This document shows, piece by piece, positions 8,270 to 16,489 of a stretch of 64,000 nt of DNA (the stretch's first letter is position 1; every line of letters starts with the position of its first letter). The notes under the pieces are model-generated. The model did not search any database, was not told the DNA's origin, and worked only from the letters and a program-made list of their open reading frames with translations. Source of the stretch: Mucilaginibacter roseus (GTDB lineage: Bacteria > Bacteroidota > Bacteroidia > Sphingobacteriales > Sphingobacteriaceae); NCBI RefSeq assembly GCF_021215455.1, contig NZ_JAJPWV010000005.1, forward strand, positions 1-64,000, read 5' to 3'. The position numbers and the translations under genes were made by a program.

Positions 8270-9388
8270 TCAGAGTTTAAAAAATATTTTTCGCTTATAG
8301 AGCCAGTAACACAGGCCCCACTCGGCCGCCCACGTAGCCAAAGCAGAAATTAAGGCTGCTATATACGCGGGCGTATTAAAAAATTGTTGCAGCATGCCAC
8401 CGGTGAAAATGTTGACAAAGCCATTCACCCATTGCATGCCCACCGTTTCAAAAAAGAGGTAAATGAATATGGCGTTCATGCCCATCACAGTAAAAATCCA
8501 GGCATGTTTAGTGTTTTGCTTTACATCAACCAACCAATAAATTGCCGCCAGCATAAGCAGCACCCACCCCGCCGAAGCCAAAGCGAATGAAGCTGTGCTG
8601 ATGCGTTTAATAATGGGGGTTACGCCGCTCCAATCCAGGCCAAAACCGAGGGCCAAGGCTATCAATCCGCACACAGCCAACACCCTTATTTTGTAGCCAG
8701 ATGTTGCAGATGTCACTAACAACTTACCTGCCAGCACTCCCCAAATGGTATGTACCGCTGTTGGGATAATGTTGATGGCTACCCAGCCGTCACTGTTTAT
8801 TTTACCCATCAGCATAGTATCCATGTAAGCGCCAAAATTGTGATGCTGTACAAAGGGCTGATCAAACCCCGGCATTAATACCGTGCGGTATAGCATCTCA
8901 GTTACAATTAACAGCGCCAACGATACGCCGACCTGAAAAGCGAACGAACGGTTAATGATCAAATATGCTATAACGCTGGTGATTGATAACTGTGTAAGTA
9001 CATTCCACAGTTCCCAAACCATTTTACCGGCGTAAACACAATGCAGTGCCGTGCCGCAGATAAACAGTTTCAGGCTACGCCAAAGCACATGTTTCAGGTT
9101 ATCATTCCAGCTTACGCCCTTTGCCAGTTTACGGCTGTAGGATATATACAAAGCCGCCCCTGCCATAAACATAAACGCCGGCTGCACCAAATCCCAAAAC
9201 CGCAAGCCATGCCATGGGTGATGAAAAAACTGACCGACAATAGTTGCAAATACCCCCGTTGGACGCATCTCACTCAATGCGATGTACACATGGCAGCTTT
9301 CGGCGCAAAGCAACAGCATGATTATGCCGCGCATCACATCTAAGGATACAACACGCCCTGTCAATACCGGATTACTGTGGGTAGTCAT
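8270..9388 (-). CDS. DUF5009 / heparan-alpha-glucosaminide N-acetyltransferase-like membrane protein (NagX type)
   Basis: 372 residues, roughly ten membrane helices. The N-terminus RVVSLDVMRGIIMLLL is the signature of the HGSNAT/DUF1624/DUF5009 family, which passes acetyl groups from cytosolic acetyl-CoA across the membrane to amino sugars on the other side. A conserved His (AESCHVY) follows in helix 1 to loop 1, and a PWHGLRFWDLVQPAFMF block in helix 2. In other amino-sugar loci the related nagX gene is predicted to acetylate glucosamine. It lies 15 bases upstream of the DUF4832 gene, in the same transcript. Re-N-acetylation of free hexosamine in the periplasm before import is the likely role, not proven. 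Confidence 0.8.
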   Translation of the reverse strand: MTTHSNPVLTGRVVSLDVMRGIIMLLLCAESCHVYIALSEMRPTGVFATIVGQFFHHPWHGLRFWDLVQPAFMFMAGAALYISYSRKLAKGVSWNDNLKHVLWRSLKLFICGTALHCVYAGKMVWELWNVLTQLSITSVIAYLIINRSFAFQVGVSLALLIVTEMLYRTVLMPGFDQPFVQHHNFGAYMDTMLMGKINSDGWVAINIIPTAVHTIWGVLAGKLLVTSATSGYKIRVLAVCGLIALALGFGLDWSGVTPIIKRISTASFALASAGWVLLMLAAIYWLVDVKQNTKHAWIFTVMGMNAIFIYLFFETVGMQWVNGFVNIFTGGMLQQFFNTPAYIAALISALATWAAEWGLCYWLYKRKIFFKL

Positions 9389-9430
9389 TTATAGATACTT
9401 GCTTGTTATTATCTTCGAAATCGCTTAGAA

Positions 9431-10291
9431 TTATTCGCTCATATCGAGCAGAAAGCTCGCGGTGCCATCATCAGGCGCGCTGCCCAACACTACCGACCAA
9501 TCACTTTTTATAGCCTGTATGGCGATGCGCAATCCGCTACCGGTAAGGCCTTTAAGCTTACCACGGGCTATGCGCATCTCGAATTTCACGTTAGCTCCGC
9601 TTTCAACTATAGTACCCACCTGGTAAGCTTCGGCAATACTTTGTTGGGCGAAACTGAAATCGGCCTGATTAGCGCTATTGTGATAAAATATATCGACACC
9701 ATTGGTCAGTAGCTGACCTTCCAGCAAAATATCATATCCACCTTCGGTAAAGGTACCGGTTGCCAAGCCTGTCGACGGATTATTATCTGAATCCATGTAG
9801 AAATCGAAGATATCGCCATTGGCTTTTTTGCCAACCATGTCAACATAAACGTAAACATAGTTACCATCGTAATCCATCTTAACTTCGTTAAAAACGCCTT
9901 TGCGTGCGCCAAGAGTAATGGCTGTATTTACATTGGCCCAATCATTTAATGTATTATCGTTTATTTTCACCGGCGTGGTTTTGGCTATGCGCAAAACGGT
10001 TGATGCTTCTGCCTCTTTGCCATTAACGGTGGCGTATAATGTCGGCACATATTTACCTTTGCCCGGATAGCTGTGTGTTGGGTTGGCATCGGTTGAGCTT
10101 TCACCATCGCCAAAATCCCAGCGGTAGTTGGTTACACCATCAGTTTTTACAGTAAACTTAGCTTCGTTACCTTCAACGGCTACGTCATAAAGTAAATCTG
10201 TTTTTATTTCGGTACTGTCTTTTTTACACGAGCTTACCATACCTAAGGCCAGCACGCCAAATAAACTTATATAGGTTTTAATATTTTTCAT
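9431..10291 (-). CDS. PKD-domain surface glycan-binding lipoprotein (SusE/F position)
   Basis: 286 residues, lipoprotein (Cys22 followed by Lys-Lys-Asp). Residues about 35-105 form a PKD domain with the usual YRWDFGDGESSTDANPTHSY core. The rest (about 110-286) is beta-rich with DFYMDSDNNPSTG and a final strand block, reminiscent of CBM9-like or SusE/SusF carbohydrate-binding modules. It directly follows the SusD gene (44-base gap), the usual place of an outer-membrane surface glycan-binding protein. No catalytic motif is seen. Ligand unknown; presumably the amino-sugar glycan handled by this locus. Confidence 0.82.
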   Translation of the reverse strand: MKNIKTYISLFGVLALGMVSSCKKDSTEIKTDLLYDVAVEGNEAKFTVKTDGVTNYRWDFGDGESSTDANPTHSYPGKGKYVPTLYATVNGKEAEASTVLRIAKTTPVKINDNTLNDWANVNTAITLGARKGVFNEVKMDYDGNYVYVYVDMVGKKANGDIFDFYMDSDNNPSTGLATGTFTEGGYDILLEGQLLTNGVDIFYHNSANQADFSFAQQSIAEAYQVGTIVESGANVKFEMRIARGKLKGLTGSGLRIAIQAIKSDWSVVLGSAPDDGTASFLLDMSE

Positions 10292-10335
10292 ATCATTTGT
10301 TCTGCTTAATTAATTACAGCTTTATTGATAATACA

Positions 10336-11853
10336 CTATGGATTTTGTGTTACCTGCGGATTGCTCAACACTTCATCAACCGGAATAAAATAGATGATGC
10401 GGTTGCTGGTGTAAGGCACCGTCATGTTAGGGTAACCACTTGGCGCACGGCTCAAGTCAATATCCGTTTCTTTTAAACCAGCCAGATGATAGCCCCAATA
10501 AGTTTTGTTAAGCGTACGCTTGTTACGGAAAATGTCATAAGTACGGTGGCCTTCAAAGGCGAGTTCTATACGGCGTTCTTCCAGCACGGCATCAAGCACA
10601 GTATAGCCTGAGGGTAGTTTGCCGCCATAAAGCGATCCCTCCAAGCCACGGTTTTTACGAATCTCGTCCAGATCATTAAGCGCTGCCGAAGTTTGGTTCA
10701 GCTTTGCTTCAGCTTCCGCTTTGTTCAGATACATTTCAGCTAAACGGAACATTATTGGCGAGCTTAAATTTGGTGAGCCGCCCTGAAATGAGAACTTACT
10801 GATGTAATACATCTCAATACCGTTCTTTTTTTGCACAGTACCACCTGCATCCTTAGCCGGCACAATGTAGTTCCAGCGCACATCCTCTGTATGCTTTGAC
10901 ATTACGTTACGTAATGATGATGAGGCATACTCCTCGCCCCAGCCTGAGTTGCCATCTGAGTAGATCATCGAGGCGATTGAACCAAATTTTCCGTAATCAT
11001 CAGCCGCGGTAAACGCTACGCAAAAAATAGTTTCGGTACCGGTAGTAGCATTGGCGAATAAATTAGGATAAGTAGTTTTGGTTTCGAGTTTAAACCTGTT
11101 GGAATTGATTACCTGGTTAGCATAATCAAGCGCTTTCTGGTTATCTTCCTTATACAAATTCACGCGGGATAATAATGCCCAGGCTGCTTCCTTTGAGGCA
11201 TATTGCACGCCACGGTTCTGTGTCATTAACGATGCCGCTTTTTCTGCATCAGCTATAACCGAAGCGTAAACTTCACTTACGGTTGAGCGCGGTTTTTTGG
11301 CTTCGTCTGTCAGCGAAGTACGTAACACGATACCCGGCGCGCTCGGGTCAACGCTGTAAGGTTTACCAAACAGGCGAACCAGGTTAAAATGGCAAAACGC
11401 GCGTAAAAAGTAACATTCGCCAAGTAGCTGCTGTTTAGCGGCATCCTGATCACCGGATTTTTCAACGGCATCAATAACCGTGTTTACGCCTGATATGATT
11501 TTGTATGATACGTACCAGAAATAGCGAGTATTGCCCTGTGATGGCGCATGCCCCAGGCTGAAGCTGTAAAACAACGGGTCGGTGGTTACCTGTCCGCATA
11601 CGATGTCATCACTCGCAAAATCAGACAAGTGGTAGTACTGGCGCAAGTACATATTATTCTGATCAACAATTCCATTAAAGGTAATATGATCTTTAAATAA
11701 TGCATAAGCGCCGTTTAAGGCATTAGTGAGGCCAGCCGTTGTGGTTACCAATGTTTCGGTGCTTATGGCATCAGTTGGTGTAACGGTCAGATCCTTGCAA
11801 CTGCTTGCTGCCAGCAGCAACAGCACACATATGGATGATAATTTCTTTTTCAT
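10336..11853 (-). CDS. RagB/SusD-family outer-membrane lipoprotein
   Basis: 505 residues, lipoprotein signal with Cys19. TPR-rich SusD fold: the N-terminal block with ALNGAYALFKDH, the LLGECYFLRAFCHFNLVRLFG helix pair near 145-165, and the C-terminal RLAEMYLNKAEAEAKLN plus EERRIELAFEGHRTYDIFR, all diagnostic of the family. It caps the partner SusC barrel and binds glycan at the cell surface. It is 26 bases downstream of SusC. Complete and normal in length. Confidence 0.96.
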   Translation of the reverse strand: MKKKLSSICVLLLLAASSCKDLTVTPTDAISTETLVTTTAGLTNALNGAYALFKDHITFNGIVDQNNMYLRQYYHLSDFASDDIVCGQVTTDPLFYSFSLGHAPSQGNTRYFWYVSYKIISGVNTVIDAVEKSGDQDAAKQQLLGECYFLRAFCHFNLVRLFGKPYSVDPSAPGIVLRTSLTDEAKKPRSTVSEVYASVIADAEKAASLMTQNRGVQYASKEAAWALLSRVNLYKEDNQKALDYANQVINSNRFKLETKTTYPNLFANATTGTETIFCVAFTAADDYGKFGSIASMIYSDGNSGWGEEYASSSLRNVMSKHTEDVRWNYIVPAKDAGGTVQKKNGIEMYYISKFSFQGGSPNLSSPIMFRLAEMYLNKAEAEAKLNQTSAALNDLDEIRKNRGLEGSLYGGKLPSGYTVLDAVLEERRIELAFEGHRTYDIFRNKRTLNKTYWGYHLAGLKETDIDLSRAPSGYPNMTVPYTSNRIIYFIPVDEVLSNPQVTQNP

Positions 11854-11879
11854 GTTCTGAGTATTTTAGGTGCTGCTTA

Positions 11880-14800
11880 TTAAAAATTGAAGTTAACAGT
11901 GAACAAATACTGCCTGTTGTTAGGATACTTAAAGTCGGACACGCCCGGTGTGGCAAATCCTCCCGGTGTAATGGTAGTTTGCGGATCCTGGCCCAGGAAG
12001 TTAGAGAACGTAGCCACATTATCGGCTGTTAAACCAACGGTGATGTTTTCAAAGTTTAATTTTTTAGCGAATGCCGATGGCAAGGTGTAATTGAACGCTA
12101 TGTTACGTATAGTGAAGTAACTGCCGTTCCTCAAATAGCGAGTTGAGGTCTCGGTTGAGTTGGCGGAGTTTTGCGGACTTGGCTCGGTTGCTTCGGTATC
12201 GCCCGGACCTGACCAAACTTTGGCATTATCAGGCAGCTTTATCTGGTTGTAATATGGTTCGTGGCCATCATTCATCATAAAGCGCAGGTTGTTGCTGAAT
12301 ACCTTGTTGCCATAATTAAAGTAAGTATTCACCCGTAATGCAAAGCTTTTATAACGGAAGCTATTATTGAAGCCGCCTTGAAACTTAGGTAACGCTGAAC
12401 CAACTTCCTGAATGGTGGCTTCGGCATAGTTTGATGTTTTTTCGCTGGCTACCGCTTCTCCTGCATCATTGTAAACCAACTTCTCCCAAACAGGTGCACC
12501 GGTTTGCGCATCGACACCTAACCATTTAGGCATATAAAACTCGTACAAGTTACCGCCATTACGATATATCTGAGATATACTCCACGATCCGGTTTTCACG
12601 ATATCAGCCGGCAGTCCATAAATTTTATTGTTGTTAAAGTTGATGTTAAAATCAGTTACCCATTCAAAGTTTTTATTGGTGATATTGGTGGTGTTCAGGC
12701 CAATCTCGATACCTTTATTGATAACATTACCGGCATTTTCCCAGCGGGTTTCAAAGCCTACCGAAAGCGGCTGCGATACCTGAAGCAACAGGTTTTTGGT
12801 ATCATTACGGTAAGCATCCACAGTCAAATTGATTCTTTTAAAAAGGCTTAAATCAAAACCTATGTTGGTTTGATGCTTGGCTTCCCAGGTTAACAACGGG
12901 TTAGCCAACTGGTATGGCACCGCGCCTGTTAAAGAGTTATATTGCGTGGTTAGCGAGAACAAGCCAAGGTAGCGTGTCGCGCCAATATCCTGCGTACCGG
13001 TTACACCATAGCTGGCACGTAATTTCAGGTTGTTAATCACGTTGTTACTTTTCAGGAACTCTTCGTTGCTGACGATCCATGCACCTGAAACAGACGGGAA
13101 TGAACCGTATTGTTTGCTTTCCGGAAATGCTGACGAACCGTCAACCCTGAATGATCCCGACAAGATGTAACGGCCTTTGTACGTGTAATTCACCTGCGAC
13201 AGAAATGAGCGTAATTCGGTAGTCAGGTTGTAACCGTTAACCAATTGTGTGTTTGATGCTACGTTAAGCACCTTTAATCCGATGGGCAATCCCCTTCCTG
13301 ATCCGCCCGAAAACTCGGTACGACCACCTTCGAAGATAATACCGGCTAAGCCGCTTAATGCGTGGTCGCCCATATCGAAGTTGAACTTTAACAGGTTGTT
13401 TGATATACCGCCATAGTTAAGCGTATTCAACTCATCAATATACCCATCGTTATGGTAAGTACCGGCGGCCAATGGCGATACATAATTTACAGCTTTATTA
13501 AATGCCGCTGACACCCGGTTGGTACTGGTGAAGGTTAACCAATCGGTAATGCGGTAGTTCAGCATAAAATCGTAATTCACATCAAAGCCTTTGTAGGTAT
13601 GATCAGAATTTTGAACGGTATGTATCGGGTTGATCTTATCGCGCGACCACCATTTAAAGGTTGACGTACCATCCACATAAACCGGGTTACCGTTAGCATC
13701 GTAAGGGTTATCCCATGGCATATTCAGGAATGAATAGTACATATCCATATAATCATAACTACGGCCGGTTGATGCGCTCAGGTTGATATTGTTGGTGATA
13801 TCAAGTTTTTTAGAGAAATGATAAGTTGAATTACCACGTAAGTTTATACGCTGATAATTAGTATTCATAAACGTGCCCTTCTCGTTGTAATATGATGCGC
13901 CTACATAGTAGTCGTTCTTTTCCGTTTTACCGCTGGCTGCTATGTACACGTTATACATCGGTGCAGCTTTGAATGATTCCTTCGCCCAATCATAATTCTG
14001 GTTACGCAGTTCGAGCGGACGCTCACTGTAAAATTTGATCAGGTCTATCTTATACGAGTTATCGGTAGCACCTACAATATAATCGCGATAAAATTCCTTT
14101 TGATAATCGTAAAGTTCGTTGCTGTTCATCAGGTTCATCTTACCGAAATCAGCCGTGCGGAAACCTGAACTAATTTTAGCTTCAAACCGGGTTTTGCCAG
14201 ATTTGGCGCTTTTTGTGGTAACAATAATTACACCCGCATTAGCCTGCGAACCATAAAGCGCTGTTGAAGCAGCATCTTTTAATACGGTAACTGATTCCAC
14301 ATCGTTAGGGTCATAGTTACCGCCGATTATACCATCGACTACATACAACGGACTTTGGTTGGCATTAACAGAAGATACACCGCGCAGTCTGATCTCCGGT
14401 TGCGAACCCGGTGCACCGGAGCTATTTACCACCTGCAAACCGGCCACCTTGCCTTGCAACATGGTACCTACGTTGTTAGCTGTAACGTCTTTTAACTTAT
14501 CTGCCGATACAACGGTTACGGCGCTGGTAAGCTCACTTTGCTTTTTGCTACTGTAGCCTACAACCACTACGTCGTTTAATTGGGTAATGTTTTCTGAAAG
14601 GAAGATCACCAAATCCTTTTGTCCGCCGGTAACTTCAACTTCTTTACTCAGGAAACCCATTGATGTGATAACCAGTGTAGCTTTTTGCGAAGGGATGTTG
14701 ATACGGAAAGATCCGTCGGCTTGTGAAGATACCCCAACAGTGGTTCCCTTTACGGTGATTGCCGCGCCTGGTAGCGGCTGCTGGTCGGTGCCGGAGGTGA

Positions 14801-14882
14801 TCCTTCCTGACACCGGCTGGCTTTGCGAAAACGCTCTCGCAAAAACCATCAGGCTAAAAAACAGGAGTACAACTTTTTTCAT
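11880..14882 (-). CDS. SusC/RagA-family TonB-dependent outer-membrane transporter
   Basis: 1000 residues. Signal peptide to about 19, a carboxypeptidase-D regulatory-like beta-sandwich (about 22-95, GRITSGTDQQPLPGAAITVKG), a TonB-box region around LNDVVVVGYSS, the plug with the SusC signature QPEIRLRGVSSVNANQSPLYVVDG, then the barrel ending in YLFTVNFNF. It imports oligosaccharides together with the adjacent SusD. It lacks the N-terminal STN signalling domain, consistent with control by the LacI regulator next door rather than by a sigma/anti-sigma pair. First structural gene after the 392-base control region. Confidence 0.96.
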   Translation of the reverse strand: MKKVVLLFFSLMVFARAFSQSQPVSGRITSGTDQQPLPGAAITVKGTTVGVSSQADGSFRINIPSQKATLVITSMGFLSKEVEVTGGQKDLVIFLSENITQLNDVVVVGYSSKKQSELTSAVTVVSADKLKDVTANNVGTMLQGKVAGLQVVNSSGAPGSQPEIRLRGVSSVNANQSPLYVVDGIIGGNYDPNDVESVTVLKDAASTALYGSQANAGVIIVTTKSAKSGKTRFEAKISSGFRTADFGKMNLMNSNELYDYQKEFYRDYIVGATDNSYKIDLIKFYSERPLELRNQNYDWAKESFKAAPMYNVYIAASGKTEKNDYYVGASYYNEKGTFMNTNYQRINLRGNSTYHFSKKLDITNNINLSASTGRSYDYMDMYYSFLNMPWDNPYDANGNPVYVDGTSTFKWWSRDKINPIHTVQNSDHTYKGFDVNYDFMLNYRITDWLTFTSTNRVSAAFNKAVNYVSPLAAGTYHNDGYIDELNTLNYGGISNNLLKFNFDMGDHALSGLAGIIFEGGRTEFSGGSGRGLPIGLKVLNVASNTQLVNGYNLTTELRSFLSQVNYTYKGRYILSGSFRVDGSSAFPESKQYGSFPSVSGAWIVSNEEFLKSNNVINNLKLRASYGVTGTQDIGATRYLGLFSLTTQYNSLTGAVPYQLANPLLTWEAKHQTNIGFDLSLFKRINLTVDAYRNDTKNLLLQVSQPLSVGFETRWENAGNVINKGIEIGLNTTNITNKNFEWVTDFNINFNNNKIYGLPADIVKTGSWSISQIYRNGGNLYEFYMPKWLGVDAQTGAPVWEKLVYNDAGEAVASEKTSNYAEATIQEVGSALPKFQGGFNNSFRYKSFALRVNTYFNYGNKVFSNNLRFMMNDGHEPYYNQIKLPDNAKVWSGPGDTEATEPSPQNSANSTETSTRYLRNGSYFTIRNIAFNYTLPSAFAKKLNFENITVGLTADNVATFSNFLGQDPQTTITPGGFATPGVSDFKYPNNRQYLFTVNFNF

Positions 14883-15000
14883 ATAATGTTAAGTAGGGTT
14901 AAATAAATAGTTAGTACATCGTTAATTGGAATAGCTTAAAGTTGGAGCAAAAAAGGGATTAAAAAAACCAATACATTATTACCGGGGCCAGATTTGCGTT

Positions 15001-15016
15001 ACGCAAACGTTTGCTT
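15001..15016. promoter_or_regulatory. LacI-family operator 1 (PurR-like palindrome)
   Basis: ACGCAAACGTTTGCTT contains the perfect 12-base palindrome GCAAACGTTTGC at 15003-15014 with the central CG typical of LacI/PurR/CcpA sites. A second odd-centred inverted repeat, TTTGCGT-T-ACGCAAA (14993-15007), overlaps its left half. It lies about 120 bases upstream of the SusC start and next to the LacI-family gene. Confidence 0.75.
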
Positions 15017-15021
15017 TAACT

Positions 15022-15037
15022 ACGCAAACGTTTGTGT
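15022..15037. promoter_or_regulatory. LacI-family operator 2 (direct copy of operator 1)
   Basis: ACGCAAACGTTTGTGT repeats the first 13 bases of operator 1 exactly at an offset of 21 bases, which is two helical turns, so two regulator dimers would bind the same DNA face. The right half-site has one change relative to the perfect palindrome. Confidence 0.75.
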
Positions 15038-15274
15038 AATTTTTGCGAATTGCAAAATATTAGTTGTAGCAACGGGCACTTTGTGAAATTTTAGCAATGT
15101 TTAGCCACGACATCACAGTTAAATTGCACAGACAATAGCGCCCAAACACCAAGAAAGAGTATAAAAATTGAAAAAAGTGCGAGAAGAAAGCGATTACACT
15201 GACGCAAGCTTCGCTTATTGTAAAACAAACACTATGAAAAGGTTGCTAAAACGAGCTATTATAACCTAAACAGA

Positions 15275-16306
15275 CTACTTGAGGGGATAATTCACCATTT
15301 CTGAATCAATTATTTGTTGCATATAGTTGGTTTCGGTGTTTTCACCTTTATTATTAGCCTCTATCAGCTTAAAAAGAAAGTCGGTAGCTATTGAAGCCTG
15401 TTTATAGGAGAATTGTTCAATCGAGGCGAGCGGACGGGTGTCCATATACTCCCAGATCGGGAGATTAGCAAAACTGATAAAACTAATATCCTTATTTACT
15501 TCCAATCCCGCCGCCTTAACAGTTGCTATGCAATCCAGCAATACATAATCGTTAAAAACCATTACCGCGGTGGGCATCTTATCCTGATCAATAAGTTTGC
15601 GTATGGCCTTTACATTATCCTCTTTACTCAAAGTGGTTGAGGCGATAATGTCATAATTAATGGGCAGGTTATTTTCCTTAAGACATTTAAAATATATTTC
15701 GAGCCGTTGCAGTGTGGCCGCCATTTTTGCCGGACCATTAATTAGGCCTATCTTTTTGTGCCCTGCATCAACAAAACGGCTGATAGCCTGCAGCATACCC
15801 GAGTGCAGGTTGCATGACACAAAGTGTATATCCTTTTTTTGCGGTACGCGATCGAAAAAAACAATTGGGATGTTGTATTTTTTCAGATTATCAAAATGCT
15901 CATATGTAGAAGTTTCTTTAGTTAACGACACCAGAATACCATCCACACGATGATCTTTCATGTTGTCAACGATACGTTTCTCACGTTCAAAGCTATCCAG
16001 CGATTGGCCAATGATCACGTTATAATTAAACTGTCCGGCAAAATCCTCTACCCCGCAGAGCGCCGAAGAGAAGAACGGCTCCGCCAAACTGGGTATGATA
16101 ACACCTATGGTATAAGTTTTACGCTCCTTAAAATATATGGCTGATTTGTTAACCTCGTAACCCAGCTCCTTGGCTACTTTGTGTACCCGCATGGTGGTTA
16201 CCAAACCTATACTCGGATGATCGTGCAATGCCCGTGATACCGTTGAAACGGATACATTGAGCTTTTTAGCGATCTCCTTAATAGTAGGTAACTTGTTACT
16301 TTGCAT
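15275..16306 (-). CDS. LacI-family transcriptional regulator of the amino-sugar locus
   Basis: 343 residues from the chosen ATG at 16306. Helix-turn-helix at the N-terminus (TIKEIAKKLNVSVSTVSRAL), the hinge, then a type-1 periplasmic-binding-protein effector domain from about 62 (TYTIGVIIPSLAEPFFS) to the end, with VDGILVSLTKET and GLINGPAK as subdomain markers. An in-frame extension to 16471 exists but encodes no HTH-family sequence and would run through the strong terminator at 16441-16470, so it is rejected. It probably binds the tandem operators downstream of its own gene and represses SusC transcription until an amino sugar or its phosphate appears (inference). Confidence 0.93.
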   Translation of the reverse strand: MQSNKLPTIKEIAKKLNVSVSTVSRALHDHPSIGLVTTMRVHKVAKELGYEVNKSAIYFKERKTYTIGVIIPSLAEPFFSSALCGVEDFAGQFNYNVIIGQSLDSFEREKRIVDNMKDHRVDGILVSLTKETSTYEHFDNLKKYNIPIVFFDRVPQKKDIHFVSCNLHSGMLQAISRFVDAGHKKIGLINGPAKMAATLQRLEIYFKCLKENNLPINYDIIASTTLSKEDNVKAIRKLIDQDKMPTAVMVFNDYVLLDCIATVKAAGLEVNKDISFISFANLPIWEYMDTRPLASIEQFSYKQASIATDFLFKLIEANNKGENTETNYMQQIIDSEMVNYPLK

Positions 16307-16440
16307 ACTTTGGGTGGTTATCTCGGTAGCAACTGCTTTAATTGGTTTAACAGCACTATTATAGTAAAAAAATATAACAATTGCTTTTGGTACAATTAAT
16401 AATGATCGTTCAACAGCCCTAAGTTCGGGTATAACTAACA

Positions 16441-16470
16441 CAAAAAAGCCGCCCTTTCGAGGCGGCTTCA
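16441..16470 (-). terminator. Intrinsic terminator of the second SusC/D operon
   Basis: Perfect 8-pair stem AAGCCGCC (16446-16453) / GGCGGCTT (16461-16468) with a 7-base loop; on the minus strand it is followed by a run of T. It sits 20 bases after the DUF5689 stop and isolates it from the LacI gene. Confidence 0.92.
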
Positions 16471-16489
16471 TCGCTTTTAATTTATAAAC

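Larger units (their letters stand above)
14883..15274. other. 392-base non-coding control region upstream of the amino-sugar locus
   Basis: No gene is seen. On the SusC side are the tandem operators (see next entries) and a possible promoter box set on the minus strand overlapping them (TTTG at the operator, TAATAATG about 22 bases on; weak). An imperfect repeat TTTTGC-GAATT-GCAAAA lies at 15041-15057. The part from 15061 to 15274 is AT-rich with only very short reading frames and no clear hairpin with a T-run after the regulator gene. Confidence 0.6.

Noticed and set aside
15234..15269. 11-codon leader peptide-like frame between the LacI gene and the SusC control region
   Set aside because: It is too short, not followed by a hairpin, and has no repeated codons that would suggest attenuation.
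16307..16471. 55-residue N-terminal extension of the LacI-family regulator
   Set aside because: It crosses a perfect intrinsic terminator and does not resemble any LacI N-terminus; the HTH starts right after the ATG at 16306.
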